Assembly: GCF_019916025.1 (NCBI RefSeq)
Contig: NZ_CP079737.1
Location: forward strand, 1,984,001-2,048,000
Length of the DNA: 64,000 nt
Source of the DNA: Paraclostridium bifermentans
GTDB lineage: Bacteria; Bacillota; Clostridia; Peptostreptococcales; Peptostreptococcaceae
Direction of reading: 5' to 3'
Below are positions 46,402 through 56,160 of the stretch, piece by piece. Every line of letters starts with the position of its first letter. The first letter of the stretch is position 1. A program made the position numbers and the translations under genes. A model generated the notes under the pieces. That model was not told where the DNA came from. It ran no database searches and saw only the letters and a list, made by a program, of their open reading frames with translations.

Positions 46402-46435
46402 ACTAGCTTAATGTTATAAAATTTATATAGCTAGT
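46402..46435. repeat. Inverted repeat upstream of the glycosyltransferase paralogue
   Basis: ACTAGCT (46402-46408) and AGCTAGT (46429-46435), followed by TTTTTAATT. The core ACTAGCTAGT also forms the centre of the palindrome at 2475-2532 beside the paralogous gene. The rest of the 46082-46485 gap is AT-rich without a gene. Confidence 0.55.
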
Positions 46436-46485
46436 TTTTAATTGAAAGTTTTTAATTATGTTTAATCCCCTGGAGGTTAATTTAA

Positions 46486-47205
46486 TTGAAAAAAAAGTTA
46501 ATTGTTACTATAAATTTTAACACAATGGATTTATCAAAAAATAGATTAACAAAAGAATGGATAGATTATAGGATTGATTTATTTATAAAATACACTTATT
46601 TTAGTTTAGTTAATCAAACTTACCAAGATTTTTTAGCTTTAATATACTATGATATAAACAGTCAAGATTTAGTTTTAGATGCTCTATCTAATTATCCTAA
46701 GCTTGCTTCTAATATTATATTTAGGCCTATGAATTCAACTATTGGATTTGAACAAATATGTGAAGATGACTTTGTGAAAGAGTCCATATTTGGATATGAC
46801 TATTTATATTTAGTTCCTTTTGATTCTGATAATCTAATGCATCCTGAATATCTCCAAAAAATAATAGATTTCGAAACTAAGCCAGATACTCAATGTATTA
46901 TAAATAGAAATGTTTATATTTATGATATATCAACTAATACTATGCTTTCCTTTACTACTCCTGATTATCATTGTGGTTTATATGCATTAATATATGATGT
47001 TAATTCATATATTAATGGACTTCGTTATAAATATGCAGATCATGGTTCAGTAGTTCATTTAACTCATGAGTATCTATTACATGAATATGTTATGGTTTTA
47101 ATACACGGAACAAATATTTTAAATTCATTATCTGCATACCAAGGAATTCCTAAAACCCCTGAAGACTTAAAAGCTAAAGCTTTAAAAGATTTTAACTTAA
47201 TATAA
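46486..47205 (+). CDS. Putative GT-A glycosyltransferase, paralogue of 1715-2461
   Basis: A 239-residue protein with the same landmarks as the 1715 gene: TKEWIDYRIDLFIKYT, SLVNQTYQDF, GYDYLYLVPFDSDNLM with the DxD-like DSD, YHCGLYALIYDV and LTHEYLLHEYVMVLIHGTNILNS. It likely transfers a sugar with a GT-A fold. Here the gene is isolated from the polysaccharide cluster, 44 kb away. It starts at TTG, 10 bases after GGAGG. Confidence 0.65.
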   Translation: MKKKLIVTINFNTMDLSKNRLTKEWIDYRIDLFIKYTYFSLVNQTYQDFLALIYYDINSQDLVLDALSNYPKLASNIIFRPMNSTIGFEQICEDDFVKESIFGYDYLYLVPFDSDNLMHPEYLQKIIDFETKPDTQCIINRNVYIYDISTNTMLSFTTPDYHCGLYALIYDVNSYINGLRYKYADHGSVVHLTHEYLLHEYVMVLIHGTNILNSLSAYQGIPKTPEDLKAKALKDFNLI

Positions 47206-47210
47206 AATAA

Positions 47211-47237
47211 AAAAGGAGGAACGATTCGTTCCTCCTT
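47211..47237. terminator. Bidirectional intrinsic terminator
   Basis: AAGGAGGAACGA/TCGTTCCTCCTT stem between convergent genes. Confidence 0.88.
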
Positions 47238-47240
47238 ATC

Positions 47241-47882
47241 TTATAGCATATTTTTATAATCAGATAAAAACTTTTCTATTCCTATATCTGTTAATGGATG
47301 CTTTGCCATTTGCTTTAATACATTAAATGGTATAGTAGCTATATCAGAACCCGCCATAGCACATTCTGATACATGGATTGGGTTTCTTATACTTGCTGAT
47401 ATTATTTCAGTATTGATACTGTGTACCTCAAATATATTAGCTATATCACTTATAAGATCTACTCCTGTAACGCCTATATCATCTAATCTTCCAACAAATG
47501 GGCTTACATAAGTAGCACCTGCTTTTGCTGCAAGTAATGCTTGTTGTGATGAAAATATTAAAGTAACGTTAGTTTTTATATTCTTCTCTGAAAGAATTTT
47601 AACTGCCTTTAACCCTTCTATACACATTGGCAACTTTATAACTATGTTTTTATGTAACTTAACTAATTCTAAAGCTTCTTCTACCATTTTATCAGCTTCT
47701 AAACTGATTACCTCAGCGCTTATTGGTCCATCAACTATTTCACATATTTCATTTATTACTTCTTTTAAATCTCTTCCTTCCTTAGCTATTAGTGAAGGGT
47801 TTGTTGTTACTCCATCTAATATACCCCAAGTCGCTGCTTCTTTTATTTCATCTACATTTGCTGTATCTATAAATATTTTCAT
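47241..47882 (-). CDS. Fructose-6-phosphate aldolase / small transaldolase
   Basis: A 213-residue TalC/FSA-type aldolase: [43 protein letters not shown] (Schiff-base Lys in the KLP motif), [33 protein letters not shown]. Depending on the subgroup it splits fructose-6-phosphate or acts as a transaldolase in the pentose-phosphate pathway. As the last gene of a ribose operon, a transaldolase role in routing ribose-5-phosphate to glycolysis is likely. Confidence 0.9.
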   Translation of the reverse strand: MKIFIDTANVDEIKEAATWGILDGVTTNPSLIAKEGRDLKEVINEICEIVDGPISAEVISLEADKMVEEALELVKLHKNIVIKLPMCIEGLKAVKILSEKNIKTNVTLIFSSQQALLAAKAGATYVSPFVGRLDDIGVTGVDLISDIANIFEVHSINTEIISASIRNPIHVSECAMAGSDIATIPFNVLKQMAKHPLTDIGIEKFLSDYKNML

Positions 47883-47910
47883 AATATATCTCCTTAGTTT
47901 TTTTTAATTG

Positions 47911-48306
47911 TTAAAATACTACTCCAGATTTTAATATTATATTTGCATATGGTGTAAATTCACCTGTCCTAACTATAGCCATAGAATCTTTAGTCACAGT
48001 TTTAAACTCTTCGTGAGCTATTTTAGTTATTTTTATATCTTTAAATCTATTTTCTATCTCTTTATAAAGTTTTTTACTAACTTCTTCCATTTCACAAGCT
48101 ATTATAACTTCTTCTACTTTTAATTCTTCAAGTACTGTATCTAATGTATCTAAAAATGTTGGCACACCTTGCTTTAATGCTAAATCTATTCTTTTAACAT
48201 TTTTCGGTATAGGAAGCCCACTATCACATATTGTTAACATGTCTGTGTGTCCCATTTTTGATATTACTGATGATATTTCACTGTTTATTAAAACTGATTT
48301 TTTCAT
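47911..48306 (-). CDS. rbsD: D-ribose pyranase
   Basis: A 131-residue RbsD protein: [29 protein letters not shown] at the N-terminus and a C-terminal [18 protein letters not shown]. The conserved His in KMGHTD and the YAN motif form the active site between subunits. It converts beta-pyran to beta-furan ribose so that ribokinase can use it. It lies between rbsK and the aldolase gene. Confidence 0.93.
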   Translation of the reverse strand: MKKSVLINSEISSVISKMGHTDMLTICDSGLPIPKNVKRIDLALKQGVPTFLDTLDTVLEELKVEEVIIACEMEEVSKKLYKEIENRFKDIKITKIAHEEFKTVTKDSMAIVRTGEFTPYANIILKSGVVF

Positions 48307-48368
48307 CTTAAATCTCCTTCATTTATGTACTATTTTTTATTTAAGTCTTTATAATTTTAATTATTTTA

Positions 48369-49277
48369 CTAAAATTTATGATTCATAACGTCATATAAGT
48401 TAGGTATTGATGTTTGCGCCCCTATGTTAGTAACACATAATGCACCTACTTTTGATGCAAAATCCATCGCTTCATCTATATCTTTTCCTTGAGAAAATGC
48501 TACTGATAATGCCCCTGTGTAACTATCTCCTGCTGCTGTTGTATCTACAGCCTCTACTTTATATGATTTTTTAAATTCTATTTTATCCTTATCTAAATAA
48601 AGACTTCCCTTTGATCCTAATGTAACTATAAGTTGTTTTACACCTTTTTCTATCATTACATTAGCAGCTTTTTTTATATCATCTTCGTTTTCTATTTTCA
48701 CTCCACTTAATATTTCAAGTTCTGTCTCATTAGGAGTTAATAAATCTACATTTTTTATAATATCATCACTAAGCTTAACTGCTGGTGCTGGATTTAATAT
48801 TGTAAACTTACCTAATTCTTTTGATTTTTCTAAAGCGTATTTTATAGTATCTATCGGTGTTTCAAGTTGTATTACAACTATACTACTTTCTTTTATACCA
48901 TCTATACATTTATCTATATCTGATTCTGTTAATTCGAAGTTTGCCCCTGGAGATACTACTATAGAGTTTTCAGCATTCTTATCTACAGTTATAAGTGCCA
49001 CCCCACTTGGTCCTTTTTCAATTTGTACATAATCAGTTTTTACTTTATCAGCCTTTAATTGTTTTAATAAACTTTGTCCAAATCCATCATTTCCAACCTT
49101 ACCTATCATATAAACTTCTCCACCAAGTCTTGATGCTGCAACTGCTTGATTAGCACCTTTTCCGCCTGGTATTTCTTTAAATTTACTTCCTATTAATGTT
49201 TGACCCTTCTTTGGCATTTCATCAACATTTACAACTAAGTCCATATTAAGGCTTCCTATTACACATATCTTTTTCAT
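48369..49277 (-). CDS. rbsK: Ribokinase
   Basis: A 302-residue PfkB-family sugar kinase: GSLNMDLVVNVDEMPKKGQT, GGKGANQAVAASRLGG (first signature), and the C-terminal VDTTAAGDSYTGALSVAFSQG signature with catalytic Asp and anion-hole GAGD variant (AAGD). It phosphorylates ribose at O5 to ribose-5-phosphate. Part of the channel-rbsK-rbsD-aldolase operon. Confidence 0.93.
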   Translation of the reverse strand: MKKICVIGSLNMDLVVNVDEMPKKGQTLIGSKFKEIPGGKGANQAVAASRLGGEVYMIGKVGNDGFGQSLLKQLKADKVKTDYVQIEKGPSGVALITVDKNAENSIVVSPGANFELTESDIDKCIDGIKESSIVVIQLETPIDTIKYALEKSKELGKFTILNPAPAVKLSDDIIKNVDLLTPNETELEILSGVKIENEDDIKKAANVMIEKGVKQLIVTLGSKGSLYLDKDKIEFKKSYKVEAVDTTAAGDSYTGALSVAFSQGKDIDEAMDFASKVGALCVTNIGAQTSIPNLYDVMNHKF

Positions 49278-49361
49278 GTTAAATTCTCCTTTTTGTTGTC
49301 ATTAATTTGTAATATATTTTCATATTTTTTACATATATCTTACATAATTATATCTTTTTTA

Positions 49362-50195
49362 TTATGCAATTTCATCTATTAATTCACTAGCTATACTTTC
49401 TTCATTTTCATTTTTGCTCACTAGCTTTATTCCAACAAATGTACCTATCGTCAATCCTATCATAGTATAAAGTCTGTAATCTACAATTCCATCATACAAA
49501 GCAAGGTGTATTAAACCTGATGTAACTGCCCCCATTATAGGTGCTACCACAGGTATCCATGCATATTTAAAATCAGAACTTCCTTTACCTGGTATTGGTA
49601 ATAATAAGTGAGCTAAACGTGGACCTAAATCTCTAGCTGGGTTTAATGCAGCTCCTGTTACTCCACCAAATGATGTTCCTACTAAAAATATTAAACATCC
49701 AACAGCTAAAGGCTTTAATCCACTTGGGAATGTATTTGTGTCTAGCCCTAATATACAAAATACTAATGCAAAAGTTACTATGTACTCACTAAAAAAGTTT
49801 GCTAAATTATTTCTTATAGTTGGTGCTGTAGCAAATATCGTTAACTTAGCTTGTGGGTCGTCTGTTTTTTCCCAATGATTGATAAATTGAAGGTATACTA
49901 GTAAGCCTCCAAACATACCTCCAGCTATTTGAGCTAAAATATATCCTGGAACTAAGCTCCATTCAAAATTTCCTCTAACTGCTTGCATAATTGTAACCGC
50001 TGGATTAATATGAGCTCCACTTATATCTCCAAGGCAATATATAACCATCGCAACTGTACATCCCCAGGCGATATTTATTGCTACATTTCCTGCTTGATAT
50101 GACCCTGATGTTTTTAATGAATTTCCTGCTAAAACTCCACAACCAAAAAATATTAACATTGCTACCCCTATGAATTCCGCTAAATATACGCTCAT
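49362..50195 (-). CDS. MIP-family channel (GlpF-like) in the ribose operon
   Basis: A 277-residue six-helix aquaglyceroporin with both half-helix motifs: GAHINPAVT (NPA 64-66) and GAALNPARD (NPA 185-187). NPARD marks the glycerol-facilitator branch. At the selectivity filter, compared with E. coli GlpF (W48, F200, R206), this protein has Trp44, Ala182 and Arg188: the bulky Phe is replaced by Ala, so the pore may be wider. It is the first gene of the ribose operon, which has no RbsABC transporter, so it may admit ribose or a polyol. Promoter at 50271-50299. Confidence 0.88.
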   Translation of the reverse strand: MSVYLAEFIGVAMLIFFGCGVLAGNSLKTSGSYQAGNVAINIAWGCTVAMVIYCLGDISGAHINPAVTIMQAVRGNFEWSLVPGYILAQIAGGMFGGLLVYLQFINHWEKTDDPQAKLTIFATAPTIRNNLANFFSEYIVTFALVFCILGLDTNTFPSGLKPLAVGCLIFLVGTSFGGVTGAALNPARDLGPRLAHLLLPIPGKGSSDFKYAWIPVVAPIMGAVTSGLIHLALYDGIVDYRLYTMIGLTIGTFVGIKLVSKNENEESIASELIDEIA

Positions 50196-50240
50196 TTTAG
50201 TTCATCATCCTTTATAATTATTTTTTGTTTAGTTCCTCTT

Positions 50241-50299
50241 CTTGATATCGTTTTCCAAGTTATATTTGATATAATATACTATTTTTTTCACTTTTTCAA
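50241..50299 (-). promoter_or_regulatory. Promoter and LacI-type operator of the ribose operon
   Basis: Minus strand TTGAAA (50294-50299), 17-bp spacer, TATTAT (50271-50276). Downstream, CTTGGAAAACGATATCAAG (50241-50259) is a partly palindromic site with a central CG, like LacI-family operators, placed to block transcription; the neighbouring LacI regulator is the likely binder. Confidence 0.65.
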
Positions 50300-50358
50300 T
50301 ATATTTTTCATATTTTTTTCATATTTCTTTCATATTTTTACATCTTTGTATTTTTCAA

Positions 50359-50385
50359 AAAAAATAGAGGCTATTTAGCCTCTGT
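50359..50385 (-). terminator. Terminator of the LacI regulator gene
   Basis: AGAGGCT/AGCCTCT stem followed by a long T-run on the minus strand, overlapping the stop codon. Confidence 0.85.
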
Positions 50386-51396
50386 TTTACTATTAATCTT
50401 TATTAACTTTTCAGACCCTCTGAGCACAATACTTGGTTTTAATACTATATTTTGAGTAGTATACGGTTCTTCTTCTAAAATTTTCTTTGATAAAACTTCA
50501 AAAGCTATTTTCCCCATTTCAGAAGTTTGCCTAGAAACAACACTAATATTTAACCCTAGATAAGTAAAAAATTCTAAATCATCAAATCCTAGTAAAGATA
50601 TATCTTGTCCTATTTTCATTTCCATCTCATTTAATGCATTTATAACTCCTAATGTCATCATATTATTGCAGCTAAATATCGCAGTTACATCTTTATTATT
50701 ATTTATTATTTTTTTTGTAAGATTATATCCCGAGTCAATTTGATAATCTCCTTCATGAATATAATTTTCATTTATTTCTAATCCATTCACATTATGTGCT
50801 TGCTTATATCCTTCTAATCTAAGTTGAGCTGTCTCATACTCTAAAGGACCTGTTATAACAGCAATTTTTTGATGTCCTTCAGCTATTAAAGTGTCTACAC
50901 CGTCAAAAGCTCCCTTTTTATTATCACTAAATATGCCATCAAAATCACAAAATATCAAATCTCTATCTATTAATATTATAGGTACTCCCAAAGAATTTAG
51001 GTTTTGAACATGCTTTTTGGTAGTTTCTCTATTTCTTATAGTTGTAGTAATTATTAGCCCACATATATTAAAGTCTTTTAATGCATCAATTATTTTCATT
51101 TCTTTTTCAATACTTTCTCCACTATCAAATGAAAATATATTATAGTTCAATTTATCTGCTTCTTCAGTTAATCCTTTAAGAACATCTGTAAAAAACATAT
51201 TTGATAAATCCGGAAATACTACTGCAATATTTTTTTCTTTTTCATATATGTTGTCTTGTTTTTTTATTTCTTGTATTGCATTCTTAATCAATTCCCTTGT
51301 TTCTTGTTTTACATATCCGGATTTATTTAAATATCTAGAGACTGTAGCTATAGATACACCTGATTTGCTAGCTATATCTTTTGTCTTTATATTCAT
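50371..51396 (-). CDS. rbsR: LacI-family regulator of the ribose operon (RbsR-like)
   Basis: A 341-residue regulator: N-terminal HTH (TKDIASKSGVSIATVSRYLNKSGYV) and a periplasmic-binding-like sensor domain (VVFPDLSNMFFTDVLKGLTEEADKL, GFDDLEFFTYLGLNISVV). The start ATG at 51396 follows GAGGAAAG; an in-frame TTG 15 bases upstream is less likely. It sits directly upstream of the ribose operon, which has its own operator, so repression relieved by ribose is inferred. Confidence 0.85.
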   Translation of the reverse strand: MNIKTKDIASKSGVSIATVSRYLNKSGYVKQETRELIKNAIQEIKKQDNIYEKEKNIAVVFPDLSNMFFTDVLKGLTEEADKLNYNIFSFDSGESIEKEMKIIDALKDFNICGLIITTTIRNRETTKKHVQNLNSLGVPIILIDRDLIFCDFDGIFSDNKKGAFDGVDTLIAEGHQKIAVITGPLEYETAQLRLEGYKQAHNVNGLEINENYIHEGDYQIDSGYNLTKKIINNNKDVTAIFSCNNMMTLGVINALNEMEMKIGQDISLLGFDDLEFFTYLGLNISVVSRQTSEMGKIAFEVLSKKILEEEPYTTQNIVLKPSIVLRGSEKLIKINSKTEAK

Positions 51397-51636
51397 ATCA
51401 TCTTTCCTCAATTCCTTAGATTAATAGTTTCTATTTTTATCTTTAATGTATTATTTGTTTTTACTATATTATATTATAAGATATATATTTAGTAAAAATA
51501 AATATATATTCTAAAAAACACTTACTATAGATAATTTATATTGATAAGTGTTTTATTTTATTGATTATTAAATTTTTCTGAATACTTATATTATCCTCAT
51601 TAAATTGCTATAGTTTAAATTTGTCAAACTACTACT

Positions 51637-52857
51637 CTAATAAAATACAACTCTAAATTCACTCCCTCCTCCTAGCTCACTGCTTACCTCTATATAACCA
51701 TTATTAGCTTCTATTATTGATTTACTCAGTGAAAGTCCTATACCAACAGAGTTAGGCTTATTACTTCTGTAAAACCTATTAAAAATATTAGGTATATCTT
51801 CTTTCTTTATACCTTCCCCATTATCTTTTATAATTACTTTTGTAAATACTTTACTTTTTTCTATACTAACTCTAACACTACTATTTTTAGAATGTTCTAT
51901 ACTATTTTTAACAATATTTATTAAAGCTTCTCTTATCCACTCTTTATCTCCACAAATAATAGCTTTATCCTTTTCTTCAAATACTATTTCTACATTATTT
52001 TCTACAGATAACATATCTAAACTAGTTAAAACTTCTCTTATAATTAAATTCAAATTAACTTCATTTTTTTTCAACTTAATTGCCTTAGCATCTATTTTGC
52101 TTAAATTCAATAAAGATTTTATCATCCATTCCATACGTTCTAATTGAGTTTTACTTGCTTTCAAAAACTTGTATTTTTGTAATTCATCTACATTTTCGCT
52201 AAGCATTATTTCATTAAATATCATAGTAGATGCCAAAGGAGTTTTTAGCTGATGAGATATGTCAGATATTATTCTAACTAAAAACTCTTTTTCTTTATTT
52301 ATATTATTCATTTGATTTTTAATTACATCTCTCATTTGTCCAAAAGCATATGAAATTTTTGAAAACTCACCTTCCTCATATTCATCTATATCTACATCAT
52401 AATTACAAGCTAAAATTTCCTTAGATGCGTTGGTCAATCTATTTAATTTAATGCATACTTTTCTATGATATATATTACTTATTTCTATATTTATAAACGT
52501 AAACACTATCATTATAATACCTATAAATATACAAGTTATAACAAATATATTATTAAAATTTCCAATAAATTTCATATTTAACTTAGTGCTATATCCATAA
52601 TCTTTTATTATATCTAATCCATAATCTAAATCCTTTTTATTAACATTACTAAAACTTAAACTTACTATGTCATTTTCAAGATTTGGATATTTACTACTTA
52701 GAGAACCTATTGTATATGCTTTATTTTCTATATAATCAATTTTCAACTTATCATATGAAATAAAAAATACTAAAGTTAAAATGGCAAACGTTATTAAATT
52801 AGTTATAACTATTATTATTAAAGTTTTCTTTATTTCACTATTTTTGTATAATTCCAA
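51637..52857 (-). CDS. Sensor histidine kinase (HisKA type)
   Basis: A 406-residue kinase with two membrane helices (~residues 12-35 and 103-125) around a ~65-residue outer loop, HAMP-like linker, HisKA box SDISHQLKTPLAS (His202) and HATPase motifs (NIVKNSIEHSKN, DNGEGIKKEDIPNIFNRFYRS, GIGLSLSKSIIEANNGYI). It starts at TTG directly after the regulator stop. With the regulator it forms a two-component system next to an FtsX-type exporter, as in envelope-stress or antimicrobial-peptide detoxification modules. Confidence 0.88.
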   Translation of the reverse strand: MELYKNSEIKKTLIIIVITNLITFAILTLVFFISYDKLKIDYIENKAYTIGSLSSKYPNLENDIVSLSFSNVNKKDLDYGLDIIKDYGYSTKLNMKFIGNFNNIFVITCIFIGIIMIVFTFINIEISNIYHRKVCIKLNRLTNASKEILACNYDVDIDEYEEGEFSKISYAFGQMRDVIKNQMNNINKEKEFLVRIISDISHQLKTPLASTMIFNEIMLSENVDELQKYKFLKASKTQLERMEWMIKSLLNLSKIDAKAIKLKKNEVNLNLIIREVLTSLDMLSVENNVEIVFEEKDKAIICGDKEWIREALINIVKNSIEHSKNSSVRVSIEKSKVFTKVIIKDNGEGIKKEDIPNIFNRFYRSNKPNSVGIGLSLSKSIIEANNGYIEVSSELGGGSEFRVVFY

Positions 52858-53556
52858 CTACATCACTTCCTCTACTTCCATGTTCCATTTATAGCCCATA
52901 CCTCTTTTATTAACTATATATTTTGGTTCTTTAGAATTATCTTCAATTTTATCTCTAAGTCTTTTTATATAAACAGATATTGTGTTGTCATCTACATAAT
53001 AATAATCTTTCTTAAACACTGATTCTAACAAATCATCTCTGCTTAAAAATTGATTTGGCTTTTTCATAAAACTAAGTAATAACTTGTATTCTTGTGTTGT
53101 TAAGAGTATTTCTTGTCTATTCTTTTTTATATCTATACTAAAAGTATCTACAATTATATCTCCACTTTTTAGATATCTTTTACCAAAATTGTATTTATTA
53201 CTTCTTCTAAGTACCGCCTTTATCCTTGATATCAGCTCTCTTATTCTAAATGGCTTTGTTATATAATCATCTGCTCCTATATCCAGTCCTAATACAATAT
53301 TTACTTCCTCATCTAATGCGGTTAAAAATATTATAGACATATCCTTAGTTTTTCTTATAAATTTACAAGCTTCATATCCTGTCCCATCTGGTAAATTTAT
53401 ATCAAGTATTGCTAAATCATAATCATTATTTTCTATTTCACTTTTTGCATCTTCCACACTTCCTACTACTTTAACTTCAAACCCTTCTGCAAGAAGTGAA
53501 TATTCCGTTCCCATAGCTAAGGCTTCATCATCTTCTACTAATAATATTTTTTCCAT
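52858..53556 (-). CDS. OmpR/PhoB-family response regulator
   Basis: A 232-residue regulator: REC domain (ILLVEDDEALAMG, phospho-acceptor in LAILDINLPDGTGYEA, LTALDEE, TKPFRIREL) and winged-helix domain (ILLTTQEYKLLLSFMKKPNQFLSRDDLLESVF). The start is the ATG at 53554-53556 after GGAGG; a TTG 12 bases upstream overlaps that site. A terminator hairpin lies between it and the preceding permease gene, so expression depends on read-through or a weak promoter there. Confidence 0.9.
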   Translation of the reverse strand: MEKILLVEDDEALAMGTEYSLLAEGFEVKVVGSVEDAKSEIENNDYDLAILDINLPDGTGYEACKFIRKTKDMSIIFLTALDEEVNIVLGLDIGADDYITKPFRIRELISRIKAVLRRSNKYNFGKRYLKSGDIIVDTFSIDIKKNRQEILLTTQEYKLLLSFMKKPNQFLSRDDLLESVFKKDYYYVDDNTISVYIKRLRDKIEDNSKEPKYIVNKRGMGYKWNMEVEEVM

Positions 53557-53576
53557 GTTTACCTCCAAAGTATATT

Positions 53577-53606
53577 CAAAAAACCATGAGATAACTCATG
53601 GTTTTT
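53577..53606 (-). terminator. Terminator between ABC exporter and its two-component genes
   Basis: AAAAACCATGAG/CTCATGGTTTTT hairpin three bases after the permease stop and ~22 bases before the regulator ribosome site; only TATACT-like -10 sequence follows. Confidence 0.88.
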
Positions 53607-53608
53607 TA

Positions 53609-56149
53609 TTAATTTTCCTTAATAGCTTCTATTATATTACTTTTTCTTAATTTTTTCATAGGAATTAATGCAGATATATAGCCTATTACAATAACTCCTA
53701 CTATAGCTACTATAATTTCTATATAAGGTATGTTATATGCAAATCCTTTAATTTCTGAAAATTTTAAATAAATAATATATGATAATATAGTTCCTACTAT
53801 ACTTCCAACTATACCTCCATATATTCCAAAACACATTCCTTCTAAACAAATCATTGATTTTAACTCTTTTGATGTCATACCTATTGCTTTTAAAGATGCG
53901 ATCTCCTTTGTTCTTATAGTTATATTAGTAGATATTGTATTTATTATATTTATACTACTTATTAATGTTATAACTATCGTAAACCCTAAAAGTAATATTA
54001 TTGGAAGTAAGTTATATGCCATTGCCTCTTTATTTAAATCTTCAACATTTTTAACATTAAAGTCAGGATACATCTTTATAAAACTATTTAACTCTTTTTC
54101 TACTTTATCTACATTTTTAGAATCACACTTAATTCCTACAGATTCTCTATTGAATTGACTCTTAGCAACATCATTATCTTTTATAATACTCTTTAAATTT
54201 TCAGTAGGTAATATTATCTTTTGTATTCCATTCATTCCTAGATAATAAGGAGCATCATCTATAACTGCGCTCACCTTAAGCGTTATTAGTTGATTTTTAT
54301 TATAACTATCTTTTGCATTTTCCTCTATTTTAGGTTCTAAACCTTTACTATACTGATCTTGAGTTAATCTTTCTTGTTTATAGAAATAATTAGGATCTAT
54401 TTTTATTTCATCTCCAACCTTCAGATTCATTACAGGAGATAAAATTGCATTTGGCATCTTTTCATTTTTAATAACTATTACCTCATTTTCTTTTAAGTTA
54501 TCTATACTTCCACTAGATACATAAGGATTTAAGGCTTCTAATTTATTCTTATCAAATGCATTCATAAGTACAGATAAATATTTATAATCTTTATTCTCAT
54601 ATTTAACAGTATTTATAAAATCATAATTCTGATCTTTAATTATCTTAGGTATAACATACTCATCTACTACAGCCTTTAGTTTTATAGGTGTATAACTAGA
54701 ATATGCATTTTCTATACCATTTAGTTTTTCTATACTTTCAAGCATATTGTCATCTATAAAGTATTCTCTATCTCCCTCAAAATTTTGAGATATTCTAAAA
54801 CTCATCTTACTTTCTTCTGTAATCTTTTCAGTAAAATTCCCAGCATATTTAGCAAAACTTATAAACGATATAAATAGAATTACACTCATAGCCATCGATA
54901 TTGATGTTATATAAAATCTCTTTTTATTTCTTTTTATATTTTTTATAGCCATTATTTGATTCACTTTTAGCATCTTATTTAAATTATATTTTCTTCTTGA
55001 TTTTTTTATTTTTTCCTTACTTATTGAGTTGCTAGAACTTATTGCTACCAAAGGTGATATTTTTGATACTTTTATAGCTGGTAGTAAAGCTGATATATAG
55101 ACTGATGTAGCTCCTATCACCATACTACCAATTATTACTATAGGAGATATTATAAATTTTATATCCGCTTCTCTTGTAAAAGATTTAAATATACCGAGAA
55201 TTCCAAATATAGATATTATTCCTAAAAATAAGCCTATAGGCATAGCTATTATTATTATCGTAGTTGCTTCTCTTAATATTAATGTTCTTATTTGCTTTTT
55301 TGTTGCTCCCATAGCTTTAAGTTGACCAAATTGTTTAATTCTTTCTGCTATACTTATATTAAATGCATTATATATAAGCATAATAGTAGCCATTACTACT
55401 ATTCCTACAACTATAGCCCCTATCCCAAATAAAGCACCATTCATACTTTTATCTTTGCTTTCTCCTGTAAACTTTAGTAATCTATCATTTTCTGCTATAT
55501 TGTTTTTGCCCACTAATTTAGTAATATCATTTATAACGTCTCTTTTATTTGCATTATCCTTTATTTTTATATATATAGGTAGATTTTTTATATCTTTTTC
55601 TACATTAATATCTAAAACATATCCATTAGTTATTCCGCTTGCTTTAGAATCCCACTTATCGTTTGCTATACCTACTAAAATGTACTCTTTATTATCTACC
55701 TTTAGCTTATCCCCTATATTAATTGGTTTTTTAAAATATTTTAATATCCAGCTTTCTATAACTATTTCATTATTTTTTTCAGGTAATCTTCCTTCTTTAA
55801 TTTGGACATTTTCTATGTTAAATAAACTTTTATTACCTGACTTTACATTTATTTTTTTATTTCCTACAAAGTTATCATATACCATTTCGTTTTCCGGAGA
55901 TATAAACTCTATTTGAGGATTGTTTTTTATTTTTTCAAATTTTTCTTTATCTATATTTTTTAATATTATATGGTAATTTCCATTCAAATTTATTTGCTCT
56001 TGTACAAAACTATTTTGCAACGCAAGCAAAAATGTACCAATAGAACTTATAAGTGCTATAGAAAGTATTATACCTATAATCATTAACTGAGTTCTTTTTT
56101 TATTGTATTTTAAGTATCTATTACTTACACTTTTATAATTATTTATCAT
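53609..56149 (-). CDS. FtsX-like ABC transporter permease, two-domain
   Basis: An 846-residue permease with the 10-helix double FtsX layout: N-terminal helix ~25-45, first outer domain ~50-235, three helices with QLKAMGATKKQIRTL, helix near 410, second outer domain ~435-720, then three helices with SLKAIGMTSKELKSM. It follows the ATPase gene by 11 bp. Probably exports or senses peptides or hydrophobic compounds; partner of the two-component system downstream. Confidence 0.87.
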   Translation of the reverse strand: MINNYKSVSNRYLKYNKKRTQLMIIGIILSIALISSIGTFLLALQNSFVQEQINLNGNYHIILKNIDKEKFEKIKNNPQIEFISPENEMVYDNFVGNKKINVKSGNKSLFNIENVQIKEGRLPEKNNEIVIESWILKYFKKPINIGDKLKVDNKEYILVGIANDKWDSKASGITNGYVLDINVEKDIKNLPIYIKIKDNANKRDVINDITKLVGKNNIAENDRLLKFTGESKDKSMNGALFGIGAIVVGIVVMATIMLIYNAFNISIAERIKQFGQLKAMGATKKQIRTLILREATTIIIIAMPIGLFLGIISIFGILGIFKSFTREADIKFIISPIVIIGSMVIGATSVYISALLPAIKVSKISPLVAISSSNSISKEKIKKSRRKYNLNKMLKVNQIMAIKNIKRNKKRFYITSISMAMSVILFISFISFAKYAGNFTEKITEESKMSFRISQNFEGDREYFIDDNMLESIEKLNGIENAYSSYTPIKLKAVVDEYVIPKIIKDQNYDFINTVKYENKDYKYLSVLMNAFDKNKLEALNPYVSSGSIDNLKENEVIVIKNEKMPNAILSPVMNLKVGDEIKIDPNYFYKQERLTQDQYSKGLEPKIEENAKDSYNKNQLITLKVSAVIDDAPYYLGMNGIQKIILPTENLKSIIKDNDVAKSQFNRESVGIKCDSKNVDKVEKELNSFIKMYPDFNVKNVEDLNKEAMAYNLLPIILLLGFTIVITLISSINIINTISTNITIRTKEIASLKAIGMTSKELKSMICLEGMCFGIYGGIVGSIVGTILSYIIYLKFSEIKGFAYNIPYIEIIVAIVGVIVIGYISALIPMKKLRKSNIIEAIKEN

Positions 56150-56160
56150 TATTTTTCCTC

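Noticed and set aside
55455-55916. Long plus-strand frame of 153 codons
   Set aside because: Antisense shadow of the FtsX-type permease gene with hydrophobic codon bias mirroring it.
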